From assembly GCA_013365325.1 (NCBI GenBank), contig JABVXV010000283.1:17948-81947 (forward strand): DNA of 64,000 bases. Direction: 5' to 3'. The first letter of the stretch is position 1. Every line of letters begins with the position of its first letter. Source of the DNA: Dipetalonema caudispina. Its lineage: Eukaryota > Nematoda > Chromadorea > Rhabditida > Onchocercidae. A program made the position numbers and the translations under genes. The notes under the pieces are model-generated. The model saw only the letters and a program-made list of their open reading frames with translations. It was not told the origin of the DNA and ran no database searches. Shown in pieces: positions 37,471-48,862 of this stretch.

Positions 37471-40400
37471 ATGGCACGATGTTGGCAATGTAATGCATCT
37501 GCTTCCGTAAAGAGGTCAAAGGATGGTAAACCCGCTTGTGTCGCTTGTTTCACTGATGCCTTCGAAACGGTAAATTAGATATATGAATTTAGAAAAATTG
37601 TAGTGCAGTACACCGTTTTCAATGCTTTGAACCAAAGCATCCATTCATTTTAAAATCCTTCGCATACTGATTGTAGCGTTTTTCTGTAGAACACTAAAAT
37701 ATAAAGTAAAATAATAGGGCGGAATACAATGATATGAAGAAAAAAGAAATGAGAATTGGCATCTCCTGATCATTTATTACGATATCTTTGTCGAATTTGA
37801 CATGACTTTTATGTAGATAGAGATGGTTGCTCTTTTAATGCCGAGAGTCTGATTTTACTCTGCTCTAGTGGAGTATAGCTCGGTTGATAAAAATATCTTA
37901 TTGAGGAGGATTGACTTGGCAATTCTTAATCAGAGCTCCAAATAAAGGCTATTGCAAGCCGCAATAGCAGCTCGTCCTCATCCATATTGTAGTTCCTTCA
38001 GTACTGTAAGAGTGTCTGTAATAAAGATGTTAATTTGATTTTGCGAAGTTCATGTATTGAATGTGCAGGTGAATGAGGAAAAAGTGGTAATGTTGGGTGG
38101 GAAAGTGCCATAAGTTATCAAATGAGAAGATGTAATTTATTCTTGGGAAGGGCTTGATTCAACTGGTAGAATTAACAATACTCAGTATCAGTCAGATCCT
38201 GACAATATTTGGAGGTTGGCAAAACGTTTTTGCTATAGGGCCTTCATTATACCTAGATTCTGTGGGATACTAGTACCAGCACTGCCACTGATGTATAAGA
38301 TTTTCTGCATAATGGTGCTTTCAGTTACCGTAGCGAGTTGAAGCTCGGAAAAAGTCACTAAATGATACGTGGTTTGTAAAATTTCTACGGGATATTTGAG
38401 GGTTTGGAACTAAATAATGTTTAATTAAGAATCGTAGACACTAGCAAATATTTCAAAAGTGAATTAGCATTAACCCTATTGGACTTAATGTATATAGACA
38501 TTGTCTAGACCATAAATTATGGTTTTATGGGCAATGTTGGACTTATTTGAAATGATTATTTTTCTGCTACAGGAAGTGCATGATGTGATTAAAACTTACG
38601 GTTTATTCGATAACGGTAAAAAAGTTGCTGTTGGAGCTTCAGGTGGTAAGGACTCCACGGTATTAATTCATGTGTTAAATAAACTAAATCAGAAGCATGA
38701 TTACGGACTGGACATCATCCTGCTTTCAATCGATGAAGGAATTACAGTACTTTTTTCCTGATCAATATTTTCAGAATTTGTTTATGGGTGGCTTACGTTA
38801 GAGTATAGTGCTCCATTAATATAATTTGGCATTTTCAGCCACAAATTTTCGAGGCCTTTTATAACATTCCATTGAAGAATATTTTGTAACAGCGACATAG
38901 TATGGGCAAAGGCGAAGTGAGTTACCTATTATTATATATGGGCAACTTTGAGAGCTCGTAAAATTACTGGTTTTTTAGATCTTGAGAGTGAAGACGTGAG
39001 CTAGATTATGATCTTAGAAATTACTTTGAATTGAATTGGTGATGGTTTCAATTCTTCTTCAAGTTCGTATTCTTTTGCTCTTAGGGTTACCGTGATGATT
39101 CGCTAAAAGCTGTTGAAAGAAACAGAAATGATTATGGATTACCGTTGATCGTAATGACTTATAAACAACTGTATGGCTGGACAATGGATGAAATAGTATC
39201 GGCGATTGGTGCCAGAAATAACTGCACTTTCTGTGGTGTTTTTCGGAGACGTGCTTTAGACAGGTGATGTTATTTCTGAAATGATCTATTCCTTTTTTCT
39301 CTGTCCCTTCCTCTCTGTACTGTTTCTGTGCTTTGATCTTCATATTCCTAACATTGGTTCCCTCTCTATGATTATCATTGTTGGAAGCAGGATTCATCTG
39401 TTTTGTGCGATTTAGTTGCACTGAAGTTGTGGGAATTCATCCGTTACGGTTTGTATTTTAGGGGCGCTATTGAGTGTGGAGCAAACATTATTGCAACAGG
39501 GCATAATGCTGATGATATGGCAGAGACAGTGTTACTTAACATTTTGCGAGGCGATTTGGCGCGGTTACAAAGATGTACCGATATCGTAACAGGTTCAGGC
39601 AGTAGTCCCTTTACTTATATCTTTGATGAATTTCAAAATCAACGTGAACTAGACACCTTGTCGTAACTGGATTAGCAAGTACTGAGTATTTTGGAAAACA
39701 GTGTATAAAGACGCATTTTGTCCCATTTTGATCACTTGAGATAGGATGGATTCAGTTGAGATAACCGCTGTTAACGTTAAATGGAGGTGATTAAAAGAAA
39801 TACCATAAAACTCAAATCTCAATAACATTACAGTCATCACACTGACGTCCTCAACGTTTCTGTGATAGGTGTTGGCAACATTAACTTTCGACGCTGCTAA
39901 ACAATTTTGTATAAGCGCACCTCCTGTAAAAAAATTGGATAACAGTTACTTTTTTAGGATTGGAAGGCTGTTTGCCTCGAACGAAACCTTTAAAATATGT
40001 TTTTGAAAAAGATATTGTGATGTACGCACGCTTTAATAGGCTCGACTACTTTTCTACCGAATGTAAATACGCACCTGACTCCTTCCGTAATTATGTGAGG
40101 TACATATTCAATTAAATTTGATTTCACGAGAATATCCTGCTAAACTAATTATGATAGCTTGAGGTAATTTGTCCTACAGAATGTATGTCAAGAAGCTGGA
40201 GAGGCTACAGCCGAAAGCGATTTTGGATTTGATAAGATCCGGAGAGGCAATTTCTGCTCGCAGTGATGTTTCTCTCCCCACACTGATCACATGTGAAAGG
40301 TGAGTTTTGTCTCAGTCCTAAACTATCTTTGTTGGCGTTCGTGATTAGAGATGAATGAATCAGTTGTCTGAACTTTAGGTGTGGTTGCATATCGTCGCAG

Positions 40401-41079
40401 AAGCTTTGTAAAGCGTGTCTTTTGCTGCAGGGTCTATTTACGAACGATTTTAGCTTGGGTGTGAAGAAGGTATATTCTTTTGCCAAAATGTATCCTAGTT
40501 GGATTCATAGTGTCCTAGTAAAATAAAAACATTCTGTTGAAATACAAATACTTTTTTTTGATATTGTTTTGAGAAACAAGAACTGCTTAGATGAAAGTTC
40601 GATTTCCAAGTGTCCTAATTCATTCAGATTGTCGTAGGATGCTTCTCTTATAACAATTTCCGATTGCTTAATAAGAAGGAGAGTTAAAACTCTATATACA
40701 TATGTAACGTTTCTTAAAATTTATGCTACGCTATTTACGTCTAGGAAAATAGTTACATGGTTTACGGACTGTTTTCTAATTCTAGTATGGTAGCAAACCT
40801 CGTCACAGGAGTACACATGAATTCCCTTTATATGAGCCGATAGTGAGTGTAAATAAGTATAGCTAGAGAAACTTATACGCAGCTTCAAGACAACTTTCAA
40901 CACATTGATGATATTCGATTTCTTATTTGACATATACTAATGCCATTTTTTCTGCAGAACAAAAATCTAGTCAAAAATTCACTTTGATTTTGCAGAAAAC
41001 AATGAAAAAAAGAACACGCACAGAGGAATATCCCGAAAGGAAGTGTGCCTGCGAGACAAAGGACAAGTTTTGTTTCTGA
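37471..41079 (+). CDS. tut-1: Cytoplasmic tRNA 2-thiolation protein 1 (CTU1/NCS6/TUT-1)
   Basis: Catalytic subunit that thiolates the wobble uridine (mcm5s2U34) of Lys, Glu and Gln tRNAs in the cytosol. It activates the base with ATP and takes sulfur from URM1. Exons 37471-37569, 38573-38746, 39085-39263, 39462-39592, 39958-40099, 40180-40299, 40379-40469 and 40996-41079 give 1,020 nt, 339 residues, in frame throughout (human 348). Seen: an N-terminal zinc site with C4, C7, C23 and C26; PP-loop GASGGKDST near residues 54-62; SIDEGITGYRDDSL; GWTMDE; CTFCG, the CxxC of the Fe-S site, with a third cysteine in [43 protein letters not shown]; and a second zinc site, TCERCG with LCKAC. All key residues are present. 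Its 3' end lies 76 bp from the stop codon of IFRD on the other strand. The symbol is the C. elegans name. Confidence 0.95.
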
Positions 41080-41155
41080 ATTTGTCCTGTTTCCAGCTAT
41101 ACTAATAATATATTGAAATGAAACAATTTAAGGCACAGCTTCTTGAAACTAAATA
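41080..41155. other. 76-bp convergent gap between CTU1 and IFRD stop codons
   Basis: Two genes end here facing each other with only 76 bases between stops. Both 3' UTRs must either be very short or overlap as antisense RNA. AT-rich ATACTAATAATATATTG lies in the middle; I see no clear AATAAA on either strand inside the gap. Confidence 0.7.
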
Positions 41156-44100
41156 TCAGTGTACGATGCGTTTATCCCTCTGCTTTAACCGCTGCAAATC
41201 CCTTGTTTTGTTGATTGCATTTTGTATGGCAACCTGCAACAAAATTAAACAAAAAAAAAAAAATTGGTAATATCACTCAAGCGAACAAATCCAATGAAAT
41301 GTACAATTACCCGTCGTAGTTTTTCCATTTTCGTTGGAAATATTTCAGTCGCTGGTCCTAAATCGAACTGTTCTCTTAAAACTGGATTCATTTTGAGATG
41401 GGAATTTATGCTGCCATGTAAAACACCACATATAAATTCGTATAAGAGTTTCTTCCGACAGGACTTTATACTCAGTGTTTCATCGCCAAACTTTACATCA
41501 AATACTGGCGCTTCCTGTCCCTGAAACAAGTCCAACTATTTTGCAGAAAATCATTCTGCATGGTCTTTCCAGTCCTCCCGACCGGTTGCGGCAATATTAT
41601 TCTCTATATAAGTTTTGCAACCAAGATCTTGTGACAAGTTCATCGACATATACAACCCATTGGTTAAAACCCTAAGGTCAATATCCAAATACAAACAAAT
41701 GGCTTTCTTTAACGTCATAGATCACAGCTTTTCAAAACAGTGAGATTAAGCAAGGCTACCTTTATAGATGCATACATCTGTCTGAATGTGGACTTTTGTA
41801 TTTTTCGATCTTTCTTGGCTCGGAATTTCAATGAATCGGTTGTCAAATTCGCAAAGATATCCAAAAGGTGCTGCTGGTTGGGAAATCGATATTTATCACC
41901 GAATGTCAATACGGCAGCTTCATGCAAAACTGCCAAAGCTTTACCCGCACTTAGTCTCATTTCCAGCTTTAATAAATATGATAAGGACAGCAGAAAGAGT
42001 TGTAGTAATAGCTAAATTCATTAAAACTTGAAGTCTTCAACAAAGAAGTGAAAATATGACATCAGGTACTATATACTTGCCTCCGTGCCATCGAGAAACG
42101 TAGACAACTTGGGTTCATCTAATAATGCGACTCTCAAAGCTTCTCGTCCTCCCTAAAAATTATATAGTGAAAATTTATTTTGATGAGGTATTATGGATAA
42201 GCAGTGTGGGTTAAGTACGAACATAGATGCTGTTCACGATCAAGTCGCTAGTAATTTCAATCAATGGAATAATGAAAATGATTTGAAAGATTTTACTATA
42301 GACCTCCAGAGTCCACCTGTGGGCGTAATCCATATGCAATTATGCCACTATGATTCACGCGTGGCCGAATGAAGACAGAAATAGTTTCTGACTTCCATAT
42401 CTACAGATAAACTAATGGAGAGTTCTCTTCCCTTCGAACATTTTATTCTTACTTGATGGATCAGTAGAGACCATCCTGATAAAGCTGCGCAAAACAGCTT
42501 TACAGAAGTGGCACTTGATTTCGCAGTAAACCACATAGACCGTAGTACAGCAACAGATGCAAGAATTGATGCTGGCTGTTCCAAGCATAGGAACGTACAA
42601 AGGGCCACTGAACGTGCACAGTGGCTACGCAGCTGAACGTTTCGAGCCGGATCTAGGGATAGTTGGCACAAAAAATTAACCACCGGTTCCATTTCACTGG
42701 CAATCTTTTCTCCTGAAAATTAATGGACAAGTGGTAAAAAAAATATAAAATTTCCTTGATGGCTCATCAGTCCGGTATGCTTATGGAAGGTAACAATCGT
42801 TAATTTCAAAATCGCATTTTATAGGTCTGGTATGTTCGTTTTTTAAATTTGGTCTCTAGAAAGTTCCTAACTACAACTAATGTCGTAGGAACTGAATTTC
42901 ATAAAATTGACCTAACTGAATGGAGATCAAAATAGATATAGAAGCAGCAATTTTTGCTTCCTCATCGGTTTTTCGTAACGCTTTATCAGTAACATCTATT
43001 AATGTAGTAGTCCATTTTTCGAGGTCCACAGCTATATATCGTTCAGTTAATAAGGTTTTAATATTATCCATTGCAGCCAAGCGGATGGATACGCTGAAAT
43101 ATAAAGCGTTTTTTAATAGTGATAAAAGAAAAAAGACAAAAAAAAAAAAAAAAAAAAAAAACATTAAGTTATTCCTATTTAAACATAGAACGTGTTCGGA
43201 TTTAAACCACTTTTCGGAAGAGAATTATTCACGACACATGTTACTCAGTGTATAAAACTCCATCCATCGGTTCTCCTTACTTTTTGTTGGTAGCCTTATC
43301 AAGGAAACCATCCAGCTGATCGGAAGGAGTCACTGCATCAGTCAGATCATCCTCATCTGAAATGTTATACGCTGGTATACGGGGAGATGATTTCAGCAAG
43401 AAAGTTTGTACAGAATTCTATCTTAGTAAAACAAAGATTTTACAACAATATTGCACAACAGTTCAATTCGGAACCAAGGCTAAAATCTACACATTTTTGT
43501 TATTTTGATGTAATAAATTCTATCAAATTCAATTTCAGCTTCCAAAAACAGCTTGAATACTTACCAGTTGCGCTACGCACATCATAATCCAATGTCAAAT
43601 GTGTAACACAGGATGCATCATCACTGTCAACACTGTCCACTTTTACCACTGCAAGCACTGAATATCGTAAAACTGAAGTTTTATATATCGATTCTATTGG
43701 TAAATTCATTAGGTTAGGATAAAGTGCGATGTTCACCGGGTTTTTAATCTCAAATAAAAGTCTTGTTTATTTGGAGAAGTTCTAGAAAAAATCACAAGGT
43801 ATTTCTTTTCTATACTTCTAGTTTTGTTTTTTATCTTACCACTACACCTGAAAAGGTTTCATCACTCTTCCACCATTCCTTGCTACGTGTACACTATGAT
43901 GTATGAAAATAAAAAAACAACAAGCTCATAACAATGGTTAACATAGTTAATAGCTTAACTTCCAAATTAAGAAAATTAAAACATTTTCGAAGCTAATTCT
44001 CACCAGTCCATCTAAATTCCGGACATTTAATTCTCTATGAAGTCAAAGACTGCAACGAAACATGAGAATCGTAATGAAGATTTTTGCCTTCATTGAGAAG

Positions 44101-44186
44101 GAAGAGATACCAGTTTTGCGCGGAACAGAGGAGAAAACAGCGAAATCTTCTCGGTCAGCTTTGCTCTTATTACGTCGTTTTCCCAT
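41156..44186 (-). CDS. Interferon-related developmental regulator homologue (IFRD/TIS7)
   Basis: IFRD proteins are HEAT/ARM-type nuclear-cytoplasmic regulators; the vertebrate proteins act as transcriptional co-regulators and bind ribosomes. Exons in gene order: 44111-44186, 43565-43657, 43281-43356, 42912-43093, 42453-42712, 42081-42152, 41760-41966, 41311-41520 and 41156-41233. All phases match, giving 1,254 nt and 417 residues (human 442-451). Seen: a basic N-terminus MGKRRNKSKADRE, a serine/aspartate-rich acidic stretch, the IFRD repeats, EMRLSAGKALAVLHEAA, TTDSLKFRAKKDRKIQKSTF (strongly family-like), PVLREQFDLGPATE and a basic C-terminus. The intron at 41967-42080 begins GC (GAG|GCAAGT), forced by phase. 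No acceptor lies between the upstream candidate ORF's stop and this ATG, so a TTACAG at 44290-44295 may be the splice site for its leader. Confidence 0.88.
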
Positions 44187-44219
44187 TCAACCAAGTAAAA
44201 CATTCATATATTAATCAAA

Positions 44220-44761
44220 CTAATTTACTTGACATCTCGACAACAAATCAGGCGGTTCATCATGTAGGTCTTTGGAAAACTGATGAAAACTGTAAGGGAA
44301 TAAGCTATTAAATATATTTAATGTTTCAGTAGTAAACGGATCATTAACGACAATACTTATTTCTACGGCACAATGGATAAACGTTTCATTTGTTATATTC
44401 TTACAAGTGACCTAGATAATCCTATCTTGATTTACAAATACAGATGATCTGAACTGAGGTAAGCAAAATAAAGACACAAACTGCTCATATCAATAAACCG
44501 ATCTTTACTTCCACAATAAATCTCCCATCATCTTCACAATCTAAATTACTCTATGTTAACATTTCATATGAAATAAAACAATCCTACTCTAACCGAGTCC
44601 AAACCTCTTCCTATCCTGAAAAATCTGTCCCACACAGTTGTCAGCTACCTGATAACTTCACCAATATCGCGGCCGTGGTAAAAAGACCAACCACGTGTTG
44701 CTACTGCGTTTGGATCATCAATAAAAAAGGTTGGCTCGCTTTTATATGCATTCTCATATTT
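44220..44761 (-). CDS. Possible 3' end of an uncharacterised gene (two exons)
   Basis: Two minus-strand pieces, 44649-44761 (after an ATATCAG acceptor, ending ATCAG|GTAGCT) and 44220-44289 (after CCTTACAG), join in phase and end at a TAG. The first encodes KYENAYKSEPTFFIDDPNAV then ATRGWSFYHGRDIGEVI; the second FHQFSKDLHDEPPDLLSRC. Composition (D, G, P, A, W, H) is unlike the F/Y/I/K/N-rich chance frames around it. I do not recognise the family and find no convincing upstream exons. The stop is only 33 bases before the IFRD start. Alternatively the second piece is IFRD 5' leader and the frame is accidental. Confidence 0.3.
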
Positions 44762-47700
44762 CTGATATTTTTCAAGACAATAAGTGATAATGCAATGAAT
44801 GTAAAAGGAATCTGTAGTAAGGAAATTGTGGAGAATAATTTTCACATTTGACCGATAAAAGTGATCGTTGGGTCGTGAACCTTAAACAATTATTTTTTTT
44901 GGAGCCAAACCACTTTTTAACCTTTTTTTATTGTGCCCATCTAACTTAACTTCTTCTACTTGATTCTTCTTCTAACCATCTTTTCCACTTTTTTATTCAT
45001 TAATTCCAAAAAATGAGAAGCTGATCAAGTTAGATTTGAAAGCTTTCTACACTTGATTTGTGCATTTCAGGCATAGAACTTAAAGAAGTTTGTAAGGAAA
45101 AAAATTGGAATGATTCGAAATGAAAATCTCCTGAATAAATTCTTGTAGTAACAGTTAGTTTTTAAGTGCTTCTGTTCGAATTAAATTAACCAAAATCAGA
45201 CTTGACCAGTTATTGGTAAGATTTGCAAATTACAAAGTTTCCAAAAAAAAAAATCAATTCTTGCTTGATCTTGATAGATTTTGCTGGAATGCAAAATAAA
45301 ATTGTTTTTTCTTACTTAATTTACATAATGAGTCTTTTTTAAACTGATAAGTTAAAGGTGTCGTGCTTGTAAAGACATTAACTGGTTTGGAAAATGTAGC
45401 ATTATTTCTTTAAGAAATGTTTTCGTCAGATGTTCTTTTTTTCATTTTCGTTGAATCAATTACCACAATAAATTTGCTTATCTTCGAGAAAAAGAAAAAA
45501 GAGAAGAAACTGTGTACTGAAAATTTTGTTGGTATTGAGACAAAGTTGGTTGATAAAACATTACAGATTATCTCGGTTTCTCATCCCATCGGAAATAGAA
45601 AGTTTCCACTCTTCGTTCTATTTTGTAATTTTGCCCTTCATCCTAGTTTTTAGCGCAAATAAACTGATACGCTATACAACCAGGGTTGGATCCGGGCAAA
45701 TATCTGATTGATTTTCCGGGTCAATTAATAGCTTTTTTTTCATAAAAAAATTTAGAGGTTATCTATGGACAGTATTCAGAAAATAATTGCACTAGCGATA
45801 AAATACACTGCAATTGATTTAGTTATTCATACTGTTTAACTCCTGGATCATAGTATTGCTATCTTATCTGCTTAGCTACTAGTTCTACTTATATAGTATC
45901 GCTATCATAATAAGACTTCATAAGCCAAACTGTAATGTGGAATTTTCCATCAAACATAAAACTTTTTATTTGAATTCCTGATTTTTAACAAAATTTAGCA
46001 TGCAACTTTGCTTGCTATGAAAATTTTATCAACAGGAACAGTTTATATAAACACATCACTGTTCTTTAAAAGCGATCAAATTTTTGAAACATTGTTTGCT
46101 AATTACATTTAAATTGGAGAATACTGTGTATGGTCGTATCATAACGATTCTTACAAATATCTTTGATAATAGTGTTTTCATAAGATCTCCTCAATTTTTT
46201 GGAACCATGCAACTGTTGGATGATAAATTTTTGTGCCCGTCAGAATTTCTACAAGTACCATGTTGGTCCAAAATCCAGTACAGTGATCGTCATGATATTT
46301 TGCTACAGAAATTATTCGCTGAATACAACATTTTAAATAAAAAAATCGTCCGGTGATTCTACTTTTTTATTTGAAATATCTTGATATATATCCGTTTGAT
46401 GATATAGCTAATTCTATTCGTCTCCCTAAACTTCCTTGACAATTCGACAAGCTGACAGCGACGAATAATAATAGAAAAGCAATTTATGGCTGATTAATGT
46501 GAATAGTTTATGAATTGAACAGGCAATCAGCAACTAACATTCATCGTTCTTGGCAATTCTCTGACTGTCGACAAATCCCTTCAATGTCCCATTTATCCGC
46601 ATGACACACTATTTACTTTCAACTATCCCTCATCCAACTAGTCCGATGAACGCCATTGATCTGTTAACAGCTAAATGTCGACAACCAAACACTTCCGGTA
46701 AAAGTCGGTGACCTCACCTGGGTATATTTCAGTTGTGACCTAACTATTTCCCTTTCCTCCAGCTCTCCGCCCATTTCTAGTTAAATATTATCCGATAATC
46801 AAAACCAACAAACGCATTTATTTCCCAAAGCCATAGTTTTCTAGATATTCTCAAAAATGTTTCTACTTCTATCATTGTTACCAATCAGCTTCAACTAGCT
46901 TCTTGAAGCAGTTAGAATAAGTAATTCGTGTAGGATCGACGCAAACATTGTGAAGTTTTCGTCCACTTAAATTAGTTAGAATGAAGTGAGTATCAACCTT
47001 ATATCGCATTAATGGTTATCTACAGTTCTCTAAGAATTAAACTTGAACATTTAAGTTAATTTTTATTAATCTTTCAAAACTGAATTACGATTAGCAATTA
47101 AAATCATAGAATGGATGAAAAAAGCAAAGTTGAAGTGTAAGAAAATGGAAAAGGATCAAGAAAAGAAAAAAGGATGGAATGTAACGTAGTGCCAAAATGG
47201 CCGATACCGTAATAACAGCTAAAGTTTTCTATGATTTTGTGATTTAAATCAGCAAAAGACAGTATATTGTGGTGGAACGATAAAATGATATGATCATCGT
47301 TGAAAATCTGTTCTAGCTCGCCGCTCTCTCCCAACCTTTCATCCGGATAAAAATAAGATAGTTGATGGATTAGGAAGAGTTTATGAGAATCAAAAATTGG
47401 TATGACTCTTGTGTCGATTCATTGCTTCTGTGTTACACTTTTAAATGGTTGGAAGACTTTTACTCACTTCTCATTCAAATAGCAAAACGTCAAATGTTTT
47501 AATCAACAATTTGTTTTTCACACCTTCTTTTACAATTATATTCTCAGCAGAGATAAGCAAGCGATTCAATTAATCAATAGTCTTATTACGACTATCCTTA
47601 AAATAAGATTAACATAGAAATGGGCTAGTTGATTAAACTGTTGATGATTCAAATCAAATGCATGATAAAACAGAAAATGAGTTAAGATGAATATTTTGCA

Positions 47701-48862
47701 AGATTAATTAGTAAGGCAAGCAAAAAATCTGTAAGCTTATTTGTTATTGGTCTTTCCAAGAGAAAGCATCTCTTCTCTTTATGCTATAATATCAAAAATT
47801 CATGATTTTTACAAACCAACGAATAAGTGTTGATATATATTGCCCTCTGCTTGCTTGAAAATTTGGTTGAAAAAAGTAATGGAAATTGAAATTGAGCATA
47901 GAAGCGTGAAATGTTGACAGTTTTTAGGCAACCGACCGTCGAGGACAAATGGCACCTTTTTTTGGATACTTCAAGGTAACTGTGAATATAAAGAGAAGCA
48001 GATATGCAAAAGCACATAAAAAGATAGATGTATACAAACAGAAACATAAGCGATGTCATTTTTTCCTACATTTATTCATTTCCTGTCCAATGTACGGCAG
48101 GTATCTTTTTTCTTTATGTCGTTTAATTTTGCCATTTAGGATCTCGTTTTTGAACAGCTAAACAAATTGTGCTTCTTTTCATCCTTCAATTACCACCTTG
48201 CATAACATTGTTGATAAGTCATATTCAAATTTTATATTTTTTTACGCTGGAATTTTCAACTTAAGTAATTAAGATATTTTGAAAAAGAAAATGTTAGGGA
48301 GGAAAGAGGGGTAGGTGACAGGGAGGATATATTGCTTTCAGAAATGAATTGAAAGCACTTTAGGGAAGAAGCAATCGCAACGGTGAAAAGGATGAAGGAG
48401 GAAAGAAGACGCTAATGTTGTTGTGATGGTTGGAAAGTAGAAATGCTTTAAGTAAATGAGCTTCAATCCCCGATGGATATCCCGTCCTTTTTGTTCGGTT
48501 CTGAACCATCAAGTAGCCCTCATATAATTTACACAATGCTCCATTCTCTACCAACTAATTTTTGAAATTTATCTAAAATTCTTTTCTTTCCCAATTTCGT
48601 ATTCACAGCTTCATGATTTGAAGTTCAGTTAAGCTATTGAAGACTTGATATTGAATAATTTCCGATATAAAAGCTATATTCAAGTAGATGAAGTAATTGC
48701 AACTAATGAATATTCAAATACTTCCTACGTTAACTGAAGAAAAGATTTCAATAAATGACATTTATTTCCATAAAAATCTACAATTAAAAAATGTTGAATA
48801 CAATATCATCTAGTTATAGAGAGAGGCATAATAGAGAGATAAGAACTCGGTAAAACAATCAA
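44762..48862. other. Noncoding region downstream of pax
   Basis: About 4.1 kb between the pax stop and the next supported frame on the same strand. The frame at 46084-46356 (+) and others here lack family matches and splice context. It probably contains the pax 3' UTR and upstream sequence of the IFRD side. No RNA gene was recognised. Confidence 0.5.

Noticed and set aside
46084..46356. 90-codon plus-strand frame with a seemingly mixed composition
   Set aside because: No family recognised, no splice-site context joining it to other exons, and neighbouring frames of similar size are chance-type.
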